DNA of 64,000 nucleotides from Phycisphaerae bacterium (GTDB lineage: Bacteria > Planctomycetota > Phycisphaerae > UBA1845). Under the pieces are notes generated by a model that worked only from the letters and a program-made list of their open reading frames with translations, was not told the origin of the DNA and ran no database searches. Position numbers and translations under genes: made by a program. The stretch spans positions 36,262-100,261 of the forward strand of contig JAJDDT010000053.1 of NCBI GenBank assembly GCA_029260165.1, given 5' to 3'. Of the stretch, positions 45,288-54,388 are shown one piece after another (positions within the stretch are counted from its first letter, which is position 1; each line of letters starts with the position of its first letter).

Positions 45288-45875
45288 ATGGCAGACCAGG
45301 AAACGGGACAATTCATGCAGACGCTCGACGCAGCCGGCAACGGCGATGCTCACGCGGCTGAGCAACTGCTGCCGTTGGTATACGAGGAATTGCGCAAGCT
45401 GGCCCGGTCACGATTGGCCAAGCTGCCTCCGGGCACGACGATTCAGCCCACCGCACTCGTGCACGATGTCTATCTTCGCCTTGTCGGCGACGACGATCCC
45501 GGCTGGAGCAGTCGAGCGCACTTTTTCGGAGCAGCCGCTCGTGCGATGCGCAACATTCTCGTGGACCGTGCGAGACGCAAGTCAAGCCTGAAACGCGGCG
45601 GTGACAGAAAACGCGTGAACATGGATTTCGACGATCTCGCGATTGAAATGCCGGCTGAAGATATGGTCGCCCTCGACAACGCACTCACCCAACTGGAACA
45701 GTCTGACCCCCGGAAAGCCCGGATCGTCATGCTTCACCACTTCGCCGGACTGACGTTGAAAGACACCGCTGACGCCATCGGGGTCTCCTTGCCGACGGTC
45801 GAACGCGAGTGGCGATTTACCCGGACCCTGCTCTACACACAGCTCAGGGACGAAATGCACGACAACTCCGAATGA
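45288..45875 (+). CDS. ECF-type RNA polymerase sigma factor (planctomycete STPK-linked type)
   Basis: A 195-residue sigma-70 family factor. The region-2 equivalent begins AAEQLLPLVYEELRKLARSR, followed by TIQPTALVHDVYLRLVGDDD and FFGAAARAMRNILVDRARRK, the signature of the Sigma70_ECF family PF07638/TIGR02999. Region 4 is LTLKDTADAIGVSLPTVEREW. The start is ATG 45288 or 45282, with neither favoured by a strong SD; upstream in-frame codons do not fit the family. The next gene, a Ser/Thr kinase, follows 42 nt later. This pairing is typical in planctomycetes, where the kinase is thought to control the sigma factor by phosphorylation instead of an anti-sigma factor. Confidence 0.9.
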   Translation: MADQETGQFMQTLDAAGNGDAHAAEQLLPLVYEELRKLARSRLAKLPPGTTIQPTALVHDVYLRLVGDDDPGWSSRAHFFGAAARAMRNILVDRARRKSSLKRGGDRKRVNMDFDDLAIEMPAEDMVALDNALTQLEQSDPRKARIVMLHHFAGLTLKDTADAIGVSLPTVEREWRFTRTLLYTQLRDEMHDNSE

Positions 45876-45917
45876 TGGTTTTCCGACCTGCTTTGCGAAC
45901 TGTTCCTATGAGACGCC

Positions 45918-48884
45918 ATGGATGCTAACCGACTGAAACACCTCGAAGCCATCTTCGACGAGGTGGTCAGCACATCGCCTGACCGCCGCGACGCACTTCT
46001 CGACCAACGTTGTGCCGATGATCTCGAAATCCGCAAACTCGTCACGCGAATGCTCAGGAACGACTCCAGCAACATGGACGGATTCCTCCAGCGACCCCTC
46101 ATCGCACCGCACGCGTTCGACGACTCCGTAGCCCCACCGCAAAAAGTAGGCCAATACCGAATCGTCTCGGAAATAGGCCGGGGTGGGATGGGCATCGTCT
46201 ACCAGGCGGAGCAGCAATCACCCAAACGGGTTGTCGCGCTAAAACTGATCCGCAAAGACCTGCTCACCCGCAAATCGCTCCGACGATTCCAGCACGAAGC
46301 CGCAATCCTTGCCCGACTGCAACACCCCGGCATCGCGCAGGTTTTCGATGCAAACGTTTCCACCGCGGACGAATCAGCCACCGGTCTCATGGATCAGCCC
46401 TACATCGCCATGGAGCTTGTGCGAGGACATCGACTTCCCGATTTCGCGGCTGCCAACCATCTGACCATCCGGGCGCGCGTCAGCCTCATGATTCAGATTT
46501 GTGACGCCGTTCATCATGCCCACCAGAAAGGTGTCATCCACCGCGACCTCAAGCCGGGCAACATACTCGTCGGTGATTCCGGTCCGAAGATCGTTGATTT
46601 CGGCGTCGCGTGCGCCGTCACCGACGACATCGACTCCGCAACCATGCACACCGAGCCGGGCGCTCTCCTCGGAACCGTCGCCTACATGAGCCCGGAGCAA
46701 ACGGACGGCAACGCGATCGACATCGACACGCGCACCGACGTCTATTCGCTCGGCGTGGTTGCATTCGAGCTGCTGACAGGCCGACACCCGCTCAACCTCG
46801 CCGGCAAGTCCTACCCACAAGCGATCAAGGCGATCACAGAACAGGAACCCGTACGCGCCGGTTCGATCAAACGAGAGCTTGCCGGCGACATCGAAGCCAT
46901 CCTCGCCAGGGCAACGGAAAAGAATCCGGACCGCCGATACACCTCCGCAGCCGATCTCGCCGCAGACTTTCGCCGACACCTCAATGACGAACCGATCACC
47001 GCTCGCCATCAGACGAAAATCGTTCAGCTCAGCAGGTTTGCCAAACGTCACCGAGGCCTGGTGATCGGACTCGCCCTTGCCTTTGTCACAATGATCGGGG
47101 GAACGATTGGCATCGCCACGTTTGCATGGTGGGAAAGTCAACAGGCGGAACAGGCGCGCATCCAGACCGCCCGGGCAAATGCGGTCTCGCAACTGCTGCG
47201 TCAAATGCTTGAATCCGCCGACCCCGCTATCTCACGAGGTCAGGATGTCACGGTCCGCGAAATACTCGACGTCGCCGCAGCCCAACTCGAATCCGACGAT
47301 TCCATCAATGACCCAGCCATCCTCGCGCCGATTCACGCGACGATCGGTGAAACCTATCTCAACCTCGGTCTCTCCGAAAACGCGATTCGACATATCGAGC
47401 ATGCCGTCAGGAACTACGAAGCACAGCACCCACTTCCGCCGCGAGAGTTGGTCCTTTCCAGGCTCCTTCTCGCCAAAGCCCACAGTCAATTGGGGCATTA
47501 CGAGCACGCAATCCGGATTGAGAGAGACACCGTCGAACTTGCAACAAACACGCTCGGACCAGCCGCGATTGAAACCGCAAGAGCGATCGACAACCTCGCC
47601 GTCACATTAAGCATGACGGGAAATCTCACAGAAGCCGAGCCGCTCCACCTCCAGGCCATTGCCATTCGGCGAGACCATCCCAATCCCGACCTTGACGCGT
47701 TGTCCCTGAGCCTGAGCAATCTGGGAACCTTTTTCCACACAAAAGGTCGACTCGACGACGCCGAACCACTCCTGCGCGAGGCACTCACCATCAGGCGAGA
47801 CACTCTCCACGCCGATCACCCGACATTGGCCACGTCGCTCAACAACCTCGGTACGCTGCTCAAAGACCGCGGCAACCTCGCAGAAGCAGAGCAAATGCTC
47901 ACCGAAGCCCTGAACATTCGCCGAAAAACGCAGGGTGACAAGCACCCCGATCTCGCCGTGGCGCTTAATAATCTCGCGGGCATTTTGCGAAGCCAAAATA
48001 AATACGAGCAGTCGCTTCGACTATACGAAGATGCCATCGACATCCAGCGGGAGTCGCTCGGCGAAAACCACCCGACCATCGGCTCTACCTATCTCAACCT
48101 TGCCAGCAGCCACGCCATGCTTGGTAACCGGGAAGCCGCTGCGTCCAACAACAACAAGGCCCTCGCCATTCTCCGAAACGCGTTCGGAGAACAACACCCC
48201 AGCGTCGCCTTTGCGTTACACAACATCGCTTCCGGCTTGATGAAACGCGGCGAGTCCGAACCCGCGGAAACCATGCTCCGTGAATCACTCACCATCCTCG
48301 AGGAGACAATAGGCCCCAACCATCCCAACACCGCCCACATCCGCAACACGCTTGGGTCGCTGCTCGGACTCACAGAGCGATACGAGGAATCGCTCACACT
48401 GCTGGAACAGAGTCTTGCCGACCGACGAAACGCGCTTGGCGACAACCACGCAAAGGTCGGAATTTCCTACGCCTCGATGGCCATCGTCCAACTCGAGGTA
48501 GCCGACCCCACAGCAGCCATCTCAACCGCCCGGAAAGCAATCAGCATATTGGAAGCAGCCCCCACGCTCGAAGCGGAACTTACCTCCGCGCGAATCACAC
48601 TCGCTGAAGCAGCCCTCGCAACAAACACCGCCGACGCTGAAACAGGCGAACTGATCGACGCCGTCATCAGGAAACGACAGGACACCAGCGCCGAACCATG
48701 GCACATCGCAGACGCCCGCCGTGTCAAAGCCATCTGGCTCGAAAGCGTCGGTCAACACGACGACGCAAGCGATATTCGAAGCGAATTGTCAGATCAGAAT
48801 TTTGCATGCAACGACGCAAAACACGTCCTTCAATGCGAACGCGTGCGGCGACACCTTGACGCGGCGCTATCCGTAGAGAAATGA
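45918..48884 (+). CDS. Ser/Thr protein kinase with TPR sensor domain
   Basis: A 988-residue Hanks-type kinase. After an acidic N-terminal segment (1-75) the kinase domain runs ~79-350: glycine loop GRGGMG at 88-93, Lys109 in VALKLI, catalytic loop HRDLKPGN near 207, DFG near 227 and GTVAYMSPEQ. A single transmembrane helix (GLVIGLALAFVTMIGGTIGI, ~381-400) divides it from the outside part. That part is a long TPR array of the Kinesin-light-chain/FGDP type (~430-960), with repeats such as LATSLNNLGTLLKDRGNLAE. It follows the ECF sigma factor by 42 nt. Membrane-anchored with external TPRs, it could sense envelope proteins and phosphorylate the sigma factor; the latter is inferred from context. 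Confidence 0.92.
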   Translation: MDANRLKHLEAIFDEVVSTSPDRRDALLDQRCADDLEIRKLVTRMLRNDSSNMDGFLQRPLIAPHAFDDSVAPPQKVGQYRIVSEIGRGGMGIVYQAEQQSPKRVVALKLIRKDLLTRKSLRRFQHEAAILARLQHPGIAQVFDANVSTADESATGLMDQPYIAMELVRGHRLPDFAAANHLTIRARVSLMIQICDAVHHAHQKGVIHRDLKPGNILVGDSGPKIVDFGVACAVTDDIDSATMHTEPGALLGTVAYMSPEQTDGNAIDIDTRTDVYSLGVVAFELLTGRHPLNLAGKSYPQAIKAITEQEPVRAGSIKRELAGDIEAILARATEKNPDRRYTSAADLAADFRRHLNDEPITARHQTKIVQLSRFAKRHRGLVIGLALAFVTMIGGTIGIATFAWWESQQAEQARIQTARANAVSQLLRQMLESADPAISRGQDVTVREILDVAAAQLESDDSINDPAILAPIHATIGETYLNLGLSENAIRHIEHAVRNYEAQHPLPPRELVLSRLLLAKAHSQLGHYEHAIRIERDTVELATNTLGPAAIETARAIDNLAVTLSMTGNLTEAEPLHLQAIAIRRDHPNPDLDALSLSLSNLGTFFHTKGRLDDAEPLLREALTIRRDTLHADHPTLATSLNNLGTLLKDRGNLAEAEQMLTEALNIRRKTQGDKHPDLAVALNNLAGILRSQNKYEQSLRLYEDAIDIQRESLGENHPTIGSTYLNLASSHAMLGNREAAASNNNKALAILRNAFGEQHPSVAFALHNIASGLMKRGESEPAETMLRESLTILEETIGPNHPNTAHIRNTLGSLLGLTERYEESLTLLEQSLADRRNALGDNHAKVGISYASMAIVQLEVADPTAAISTARKAISILEAAPTLEAELTSARITLAEAALATNTADAETGELIDAVIRKRQDTSAEPWHIADARRVKAIWLESVGQHDDASDIRSELSDQNFACNDAKHVLQCERVRRHLDAALSVEK

Positions 48885-48924
48885 TTGATTCACTCCCGAG
48901 CGGCGTATTTTACCCAATCGCGGG

Positions 48925-50778
48925 TCATTCGTCCGACTCGACCTTGACCCGGTATTTCTCGCGACCGGACTCGACAATCGACACTTTGACAGGTGCTTCC
49001 GGATCTTCAAGTGCCCGATCAAGAGCGCCCATGAACGCGGGCCGGCGCGACACATAAACGACCTCGAAAGAGCCAAGGCCGGCTTTGAACGATCCGGAAA
49101 TCACACGCTCGATGTGTTTCCCGAGCGTCCGTTCGATCCAATTCCGCAACTGTGTAACGCTTCGCTGCGATTTGCACCCCTGCACCTCAACCAACACTCT
49201 GCCGGGCTTGCTCCAATGCTTGACAAGATTCGTTGCCAACTCAAAAACCGCATCTTCTGCAAGTTGGTCGCGCGCTCTGGTCTGCTGATCATTCCAGTTT
49301 ACTGATTCGGAACGTGCGACGGTCTGCTCGACGTTGGCGTGGGCGATCTGACGGTTGCTTCGGGTTGTGTACGCCTTGAACGAATAGCGAATTTCGAGGC
49401 CACTTGAAGTCATCACTTCCTCGCCGATCCCGAAGATGACAATGTCGGCAACATCCTGGTTCAGGTGATTCAACGCTTGCCTATAGTCATCGACAGCTCC
49501 GATCTGGAAATCATATTCCTTCACGATGTCCTGAATCTCGGCCCGCACTTCCCGAACCTCAACGCCCAGATCGGTAAAGCGCCTCGAAATGCGCGTTTCC
49601 AACTCCTCGGACCGCAACAAATCGCCACGCGTATAAATATTGTCCTCACCCGATCGAATCGTCTGCTTCCCGTTGAATGCATCACCCTGGAGTTCGGACT
49701 CGGTTTTTTCCACGCTGTCGTCTTTTTCCGTACGGGTCGTTTTGCGGATCCGTTCGCGAGCGCCGCGTAACTCGGCTGCGTCCCGGACCTTTCGATCGAT
49801 CAGCAGGGCAATCTTGGGATCACCGTCGTCGTGATAGGCCTTGCCGAACCTGTCGAAAATAGACAAATCCAGACTGCCCGTGCCGGGCGCTGCAGCGGCA
49901 GCGACGGGGAGCACCCTGAGGATGATATCACTACGACCCGTCGTGTCTGCTTTTATTCGACCGGTATCGACGTTCATTAATGATGCCAGGATGTCGCGGG
50001 CATCTTCACGCAAATCAAGCGGGCTTCTGCCACCATAGCGCACGGCAAATGCCGTCGTGTTCTCGCCTTCTGCTCGACCCTGATCGAAATCGACGCGCTC
50101 GACCACATCGCGCAGTTTTTCAAGTTCATCACGAAGGGGGCGTTCCAGGCGATCATCCATGTCGACGACGTGAACAACCACTTCCATCGCAACATTCCCA
50201 AATCGGCTCATGTCGCGGTGCATTCGGCCATACATCGCCCGGCAAAACCGGGAAACCTCATAATGATTCCAGGATTCCTCCTTGAGTTTCATTTTCCATG
50301 GATAGCCGCCCATCCGCTGGCCGCGATTCTCGTCGTAGATGACATAGCGAGCCTGAATATCCCGACCGTCACCTTCAAGCGACAGCAGAACCACAATATC
50401 TGCCCGTGTACGATTGGCCAACGCACGGGCAGCGCCTTCTGCCCCGTTCGCGTTCATGGTCTCGAAATTGCGAAGCTCACGCCGCTGAGCACTATCCGGA
50501 TGCTTAATAATCACACGACCGCTTTCACCTTGAAACAACTCCGTGAGACGACCTTCAAAGGAGCCTCGGAGAAACTCCGGAATGTCTTCCGTTGCGACGA
50601 CAGCCACGACCATGTTCGGCCGATCCAACGCGTCGTACAACCGCTCAAAATCAGGCAACGCCGCCGGCGGAGGCGGTGCTGGTGCATCGGGTTTACGTTG
50701 TGCTGTCGCCACCTCGCACATCTGCGACAAAACAAGGGAAAACAGGACAACCGAAAGATACGTTTTTCTGTATAGCAT
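48925..50778 (-). CDS. Large secreted protein of lipoprotein operon, unknown function
   Basis: A 617-residue exported protein (signal MLYRKTYLSVVLFSLVLSQM...ATA) that ends the lipoprotein operon. GGGG lies six nt before the ATG at 50778. The N-terminal region has a Pro/Ala-rich linker (DAPAPPPPAALPDFERLY). Alternating alpha/beta segments, including NMVVAVVATEDIPEF, ADIVVLLSLEGDG and a Lys/Arg/Glu-rich helix ~340-370, suggest three or more small periplasmic domains. The last ~110 residues (RVLVEVQGCKSQRSVTQLRN) resemble a TolB-N/BON-like fold. I do not recognise the family. It lies 27 nt after the YcfL-like gene and so is likely co-expressed with outer-membrane lipoproteins. Confidence 0.75.
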   Translation of the reverse strand: MLYRKTYLSVVLFSLVLSQMCEVATAQRKPDAPAPPPPAALPDFERLYDALDRPNMVVAVVATEDIPEFLRGSFEGRLTELFQGESGRVIIKHPDSAQRRELRNFETMNANGAEGAARALANRTRADIVVLLSLEGDGRDIQARYVIYDENRGQRMGGYPWKMKLKEESWNHYEVSRFCRAMYGRMHRDMSRFGNVAMEVVVHVVDMDDRLERPLRDELEKLRDVVERVDFDQGRAEGENTTAFAVRYGGRSPLDLREDARDILASLMNVDTGRIKADTTGRSDIILRVLPVAAAAAPGTGSLDLSIFDRFGKAYHDDGDPKIALLIDRKVRDAAELRGARERIRKTTRTEKDDSVEKTESELQGDAFNGKQTIRSGEDNIYTRGDLLRSEELETRISRRFTDLGVEVREVRAEIQDIVKEYDFQIGAVDDYRQALNHLNQDVADIVIFGIGEEVMTSSGLEIRYSFKAYTTRSNRQIAHANVEQTVARSESVNWNDQQTRARDQLAEDAVFELATNLVKHWSKPGRVLVEVQGCKSQRSVTQLRNWIERTLGKHIERVISGSFKAGLGSFEVVYVSRRPAFMGALDRALEDPEAPVKVSIVESGREKYRVKVESDE

Positions 50779-50805
50779 AAAAAACCCCAGGGTCTGACCC
50801 GCTTC

Positions 50806-51222
50806 CTAACGCGCAGGCCGAATCTCCATCCGCCAATCCTTCGCACCATAATCCAGCGCGTTGGACTTGATAAACTTCTCCGTTCGCGCCGGCAACCGAG
50901 CCGACAACCAACCCGCCTCATCACCAATCGGACTGCCCGACGCATCCAGATAGATGAACCGGTATTGGACCAGACGGTCCGTCGTGCTCGTTTTGCTCCG
51001 AAGCGCCACCGTCACCCTGAATGGCGGACCCGACTCCTCGATAACATCTGCCACAACAATCGCCCCCCTCAGGTTTTCATGCAACGAAACCTGAGGATAC
51101 AAATCGCGATTAAGCGTATCCCGCTCCGCACGGGCTGGCGCATACTCGCACCCCATGGCTGACAGGAGCACTGCCCCGAAGGTTAGACCAATTATCGCAA
51201 ACCTCGAACCCAAATCCTTCAT
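50806..51222 (-). CDS. YcfL-like (DUF1425) lipoprotein
   Basis: A 138-residue lipoprotein. The start at 51222 follows GGAG by six nt; the signal peptide ends LLSAMGC, giving acylated Cys25. The mature part has the DUF1425/YcfL-type Ig-like fold: FRVTVALRSKTSTTDRLVQY followed by RFIYLDASG, with ESW-like endings replaced by DYGAKDWRMEIRPAR. In gammaproteobacteria ycfL travels with lpoB and COG3014 genes, and the same set is present here, which supports the assignment. Expected at the inner leaflet of the outer membrane; its function is not established. Confidence 0.7.
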   Translation of the reverse strand: MKDLGSRFAIIGLTFGAVLLSAMGCEYAPARAERDTLNRDLYPQVSLHENLRGAIVVADVIEESGPPFRVTVALRSKTSTTDRLVQYRFIYLDASGSPIGDEAGWLSARLPARTEKFIKSNALDYGAKDWRMEIRPAR

Positions 51223-51254
51223 CACTGTCTCCATCTCACGTTCCGCCTCGAACG

Positions 51255-52943
51255 CTATTGACCCGCAGAAGCCGCCGCAAACCCTCCCGAACCGCTCCAC
51301 AACATCCTGGCACGATCCGATTTCGGTGCATAACGCTCATGCTCTTTGCAGAGCACGCGAAGATATCCCACGCTGCCGGGACGTGGTGCAATCAGGGAAT
51401 TCCCACCTTCCAGAACATGTCGCCCCGCTCGATAATCCGAATCCGGAATCGTCCAGGCTATGCCCTCCTCACGATATAGATTCTGCAATTCGACCAGCGT
51501 CATGCCCGCCAGATGCCCCGCCGCCTGGTAACGATCAAGCGTCTCCGCCGTCGGCGATCGTACGCATCGCCCACCAAGAATATAGGGCAAATCGTCCCCC
51601 GACACGCTGCCCGCGTAATGGTCATTACCATACAAAACACGCCCCGCAGTTGTCCATGCAGGCGGCGAGCGCAGTGGAACCAGACGAACATACAACATCT
51701 GAAAAGGCAATTCCGACGACGGCGGATCGACCGCCGGCAGCACCACCCGCGACGCACTATCCCCCTCAACCATCACCTCAAGCGTGCTGTCGACCTCCTC
51801 CACCATCACCGGCACCAGATACGTCCGCTGCGGCAATATCCGCGAATGCGTCACGTCAGCCCGTGCAGACGCCTTCACCGCCATCCCCACGACAGCCATC
51901 CCCAATCCCACCATCCGCGTATCATTCGAATTCCCCGCCGCCGCCACAATCCCACCGCCAACCAGCAATCCCGTCCCCAAAATGCTCTTGGCAACGCGAA
52001 CGTCCTCCATGTTGTTCCACATCAGGTCAGTCGCCATCACATTCACGTCGCACACCGCCCGGGCGGGCAACACCGCGCTCCCGTTCACCGAGATATGAAC
52101 TTCATGTGCATCACTCCGCCATCCCCGCTGCTGCTCAAACTTCGCGAACGCGTCGTCCATCCCATACGAAACCTTCGTCGGACCAAACCCATAATCCACC
52201 ATAATCACGGTATTGAAAGGCTCATGACGAAAACGATCGACAAGCGACCCCAGTGTCGGATCAACCGCGACCACCTCATCAAACCGGTCATTCGCCTGCG
52301 ATTCCAACGACCCCAGTTTCCGACTCAGCACCTGATTCGCGACGCCTGTCATCAGATATCCGAGAACAAAGTTGGACGCCGTCGGCTTATATCCATCACG
52401 CAGATAATCACCGCTTTCACCCGCCTGCTCCTTCTCAATTGCCGTTTTCGCAAGCGATTCCGTCGACGAATCCTTGCCGGTAAATTCACCAAAACTTTTC
52501 AAATGAAAGAGCGATTCCTGAGCAGCCGCTCGCGCATTGTCCCATTCCCCAATCATCGCCCGCTGCGTCGCGAGGTAATTCCACAACAACGCCTGCTCGA
52601 ATGGCTCGCCCTTCCAAAATCGAACATGCTCGAACGTCGCAACCGCAAGCACCGTCTTGTCCGCATTAATCCCCTGCGTCCGCAGAATCCGATACACCTC
52701 GTCCATCGTTCGATTGGCGGATTCAGGCAAACCGTCAGCCAGCTCCGACATCGCCAGCATCGAACGTTCGTACATGTAATTCCGATTTCCCGGGTCCTGC
52801 TCCAGCGAATCGATCAACGCCCCGCGAGCCGCCCCAAATTCTCCCCGCTGCACCAGTGGCTCAATTTTCGCGCCAGGATCGTTGCACCCCACCAGCGCAA
52901 AAAACGCAACCACCAACACAACCCAACAGGAATGCCTGTTCAT
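51255..52943 (-). CDS. COG3014-like outer-membrane lipoprotein with TPR-like N-terminus
   Basis: A 562-residue lipoprotein. The ATG at 52943 has GGAG six nt upstream; the signal peptide ends FALVGC (Cys20). The N-terminal half is helical and TPR-like and contains the VRFWKGEPFEQALLWNYLAT segment characteristic of COG3014 proteins. A long helical stretch leads to a C-terminal beta-rich part that includes a hydrophobic glycine-rich segment (SILGTGLLVGGGIVAAAGN) and TYLVPVMVEEVDSTLEVMVE. Next-neighbour genes are the LpoB-like pair upstream and a YcfL-like gene 32 nt downstream. The function is unknown; a role in envelope or peptidoglycan assembly is inferred from this grouping. Confidence 0.7.
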   Translation of the reverse strand: MNRHSCWVVLVVAFFALVGCNDPGAKIEPLVQRGEFGAARGALIDSLEQDPGNRNYMYERSMLAMSELADGLPESANRTMDEVYRILRTQGINADKTVLAVATFEHVRFWKGEPFEQALLWNYLATQRAMIGEWDNARAAAQESLFHLKSFGEFTGKDSSTESLAKTAIEKEQAGESGDYLRDGYKPTASNFVLGYLMTGVANQVLSRKLGSLESQANDRFDEVVAVDPTLGSLVDRFRHEPFNTVIMVDYGFGPTKVSYGMDDAFAKFEQQRGWRSDAHEVHISVNGSAVLPARAVCDVNVMATDLMWNNMEDVRVAKSILGTGLLVGGGIVAAAGNSNDTRMVGLGMAVVGMAVKASARADVTHSRILPQRTYLVPVMVEEVDSTLEVMVEGDSASRVVLPAVDPPSSELPFQMLYVRLVPLRSPPAWTTAGRVLYGNDHYAGSVSGDDLPYILGGRCVRSPTAETLDRYQAAGHLAGMTLVELQNLYREEGIAWTIPDSDYRAGRHVLEGGNSLIAPRPGSVGYLRVLCKEHERYAPKSDRARMLWSGSGGFAAASAGQ

Positions 52944-52994
52944 ATGCCGCTCCACCGTGGACGAATACATCGATCCCAAACGGGGTCAATACAA

Positions 52995-53019
52995 TGTAGC
53001 GTCACCCCTTGTGGGTGAC
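52995..53019 (-). repeat. Palindromic dispersed repeat A, copy 3
   Basis: A 25-nt element identical in reverse complement to 158-182. It lies inside the lipoprotein operon, in the 83-nt gap between the second LpoB-like gene and the COG3014-like gene, eight nt after the former's stop. As RNA it forms a GUCACCC/GGGUGAC hairpin and could influence mRNA processing between the two halves of the operon. Confidence 0.75.
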
Positions 53020-53026
53020 GGAATCA

Positions 53027-53596
53027 CTAATCAAACACAATACCCGGTGCGTACCGTTTGAATGTAAATTCCCCAGGCCAAACCACCGCACCGCCCTGAC
53101 TTTTTATCAGTTCATATTCCATGAGGTAGAGTTCGACCCTGCCATCCCCATCGCTGCGAGGCCCCGCCGACCGCAACGTCCCCACCAAATGGTACAAATT
53201 GTCGCCGTCAATCGACCCGCGGCCTCCAAACCTGTCCGCCGACGCAATGAATTTAACATTCTTGTCACGCAACGCCCGCCGGACGTTTCCCTCAAAAATA
53301 CCGCTCATCAAATACCCCCGATCGCCCGCAGAAAGCTGATCGCTCGACAGATTCAGCATCTGCATCTGATCAACGACGATCCTGATTTCCGGTGAACTGG
53401 CTGATCGCTCAGCGAAAAACGGCTTTTGCTCGACCTGGCTCTGCAACTCCCGCCTGGCCTCCTGCATGTCACCGATCGTGATCGTCGTCGTGCGAACCTT
53501 CGACCCGCATCCGACCAGCGACACCAGCAGCGCAAGTCCCACCCCAACGATCCCGACAGGAGATCGCATTCCAGAGAATCCCATCATCGTCATCAT
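53027..53596 (-). CDS. LpoB-like lipoprotein, second copy
   Basis: A 189-residue lipoprotein. AAGGA lies 7 nt before the ATG at 53596, and the lipobox is VSLVGC with Cys30. The mature region fits LpoB/YcfM: SSPEIRIVVDQMQMLNLSSD, a partially helical DNVRRAL-like section, DNLYHLVGTLRSAGP, and the closing LpoB pattern YLMEYELIKSQGGAVVWPGE before FKRY. In E. coli LpoB activates the class A penicillin-binding protein PBP1B from the outer membrane. Most planctomycetes lack class A PBPs, so the partner here is uncertain. It starts 18 nt after the first LpoB-like gene and is only distantly similar to it. Confidence 0.65.
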   Translation of the reverse strand: MMTMMGFSGMRSPVGIVGVGLALLVSLVGCGSKVRTTTITIGDMQEARRELQSQVEQKPFFAERSASSPEIRIVVDQMQMLNLSSDQLSAGDRGYLMSGIFEGNVRRALRDKNVKFIASADRFGGRGSIDGDNLYHLVGTLRSAGPRSDGDGRVELYLMEYELIKSQGGAVVWPGEFTFKRYAPGIVFD

Positions 53597-53614
53597 GTTG
53601 TTATCCTTCGCGCG

Positions 53615-54232
53615 TCAGCGACGATTATCGAATTTCATCTCGTAACGCCCGTCGAAAATCTGTTCATGATCGCTCGCACGAGTCAGCGTAAAAACCAGGT
53701 AATACAGATGGACGTTCCCGCCGCGATGCACGCCAATCGCATCACCGTTCAGGTAAAACGTATAATCAGGATTGGGCGACGACGAGTTGCTGCGCGACGA
53801 CCGCTCCTGCATCGGATCATCATCTTGTCCGCCAACACCCTGCCGACGATTTAAGTCGTCGATCCGACGTTTGTCAGCTCTCACCTTCACGTTGTCGCGA
53901 AACAGGTCCGACCCCATCAACTTGCTCTTGATCCGCTGCTGTACCAGCTCAAAATCATCCGTCCGCATGGTCCCGGTCTTGTTCTGGATATCACCCATGT
54001 ACATGGTAACACGGTATCCATCCCAATCATCCCGCGCCATCCGATTGATTTCCCCAGCAAACTTCTCCGCCACCCGATCCGACGCCTCAATCAAATCACG
54101 CGTCGGCATCTGATTCAAACGCAACTCACCCGGCGCATCATCGTGCAACGAAACCCGCCGCCCATCCTGCTGACAACCAACCAGAAAACCAGCCCCCATT
54201 CCCACAAACATAATTCTCGATAGCAATTTCAT
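53615..54232 (-). CDS. LpoB-like lipoprotein, first copy
   Basis: A 205-residue lipoprotein heading the operon. The ATG at 54232 has GGAGG 11 nt upstream (the TTG at 54250 lies within that SD and is unlikely to be the start). The signal MKLLSRIMFVGMGAGFLVGC puts the lipid on Cys20. The mature part has the LpoB/CsgG-like order: DLIEASDRVAEKFAGEI helix, YRVTMYMGDIQNKTGTMRTD strand, then YTFYLNGDAIGVHR and HLYYLVFTLTRASDHEQIFD. A Ser/Asp/Arg-rich insertion (~150-165) is disordered. Putative activator or scaffold in peptidoglycan synthesis by family analogy. Confidence 0.7.
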   Translation of the reverse strand: MKLLSRIMFVGMGAGFLVGCQQDGRRVSLHDDAPGELRLNQMPTRDLIEASDRVAEKFAGEINRMARDDWDGYRVTMYMGDIQNKTGTMRTDDFELVQQRIKSKLMGSDLFRDNVKVRADKRRIDDLNRRQGVGGQDDDPMQERSSRSNSSSPNPDYTFYLNGDAIGVHRGGNVHLYYLVFTLTRASDHEQIFDGRYEMKFDNRR

Positions 54233-54353
54233 GATCTCAAAAACCTCCAATAACCGCCTCGTCGTCTAATTGTGATACCCCACCCGCAGCCAATGTCAAG
54301 GTATCCTCATCCCGCCCGCCGAGGCAGATTCCACGCTCAACAACACGAGGACT

Positions 54354-54373
54354 TGACGAAGCAGGTTTCGTCA
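54354..54373. promoter_or_regulatory. Inverted repeat upstream of the redoxin gene
   Basis: TGACGAA and TTCGTCA form a perfect 7-bp inverted repeat with a 6-nt spacer, 15 nt before the ATG of the membrane-redoxin gene. It overlaps a TTGACG that could be a -35. The position suits a repressor operator, but the binding protein is unknown. Confidence 0.35.
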
Positions 54374-54388
54374 GTCCTACTGTCGCCC

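Noticed and set aside
51155..53018. Long plus-strand frames (349 and 501 codons) opposite the COG3014-like gene
   Set aside because: Low-complexity Pro/Ser/Arg/His translation without a start signal. The minus-strand lipoprotein with lipobox and SD explains the region.
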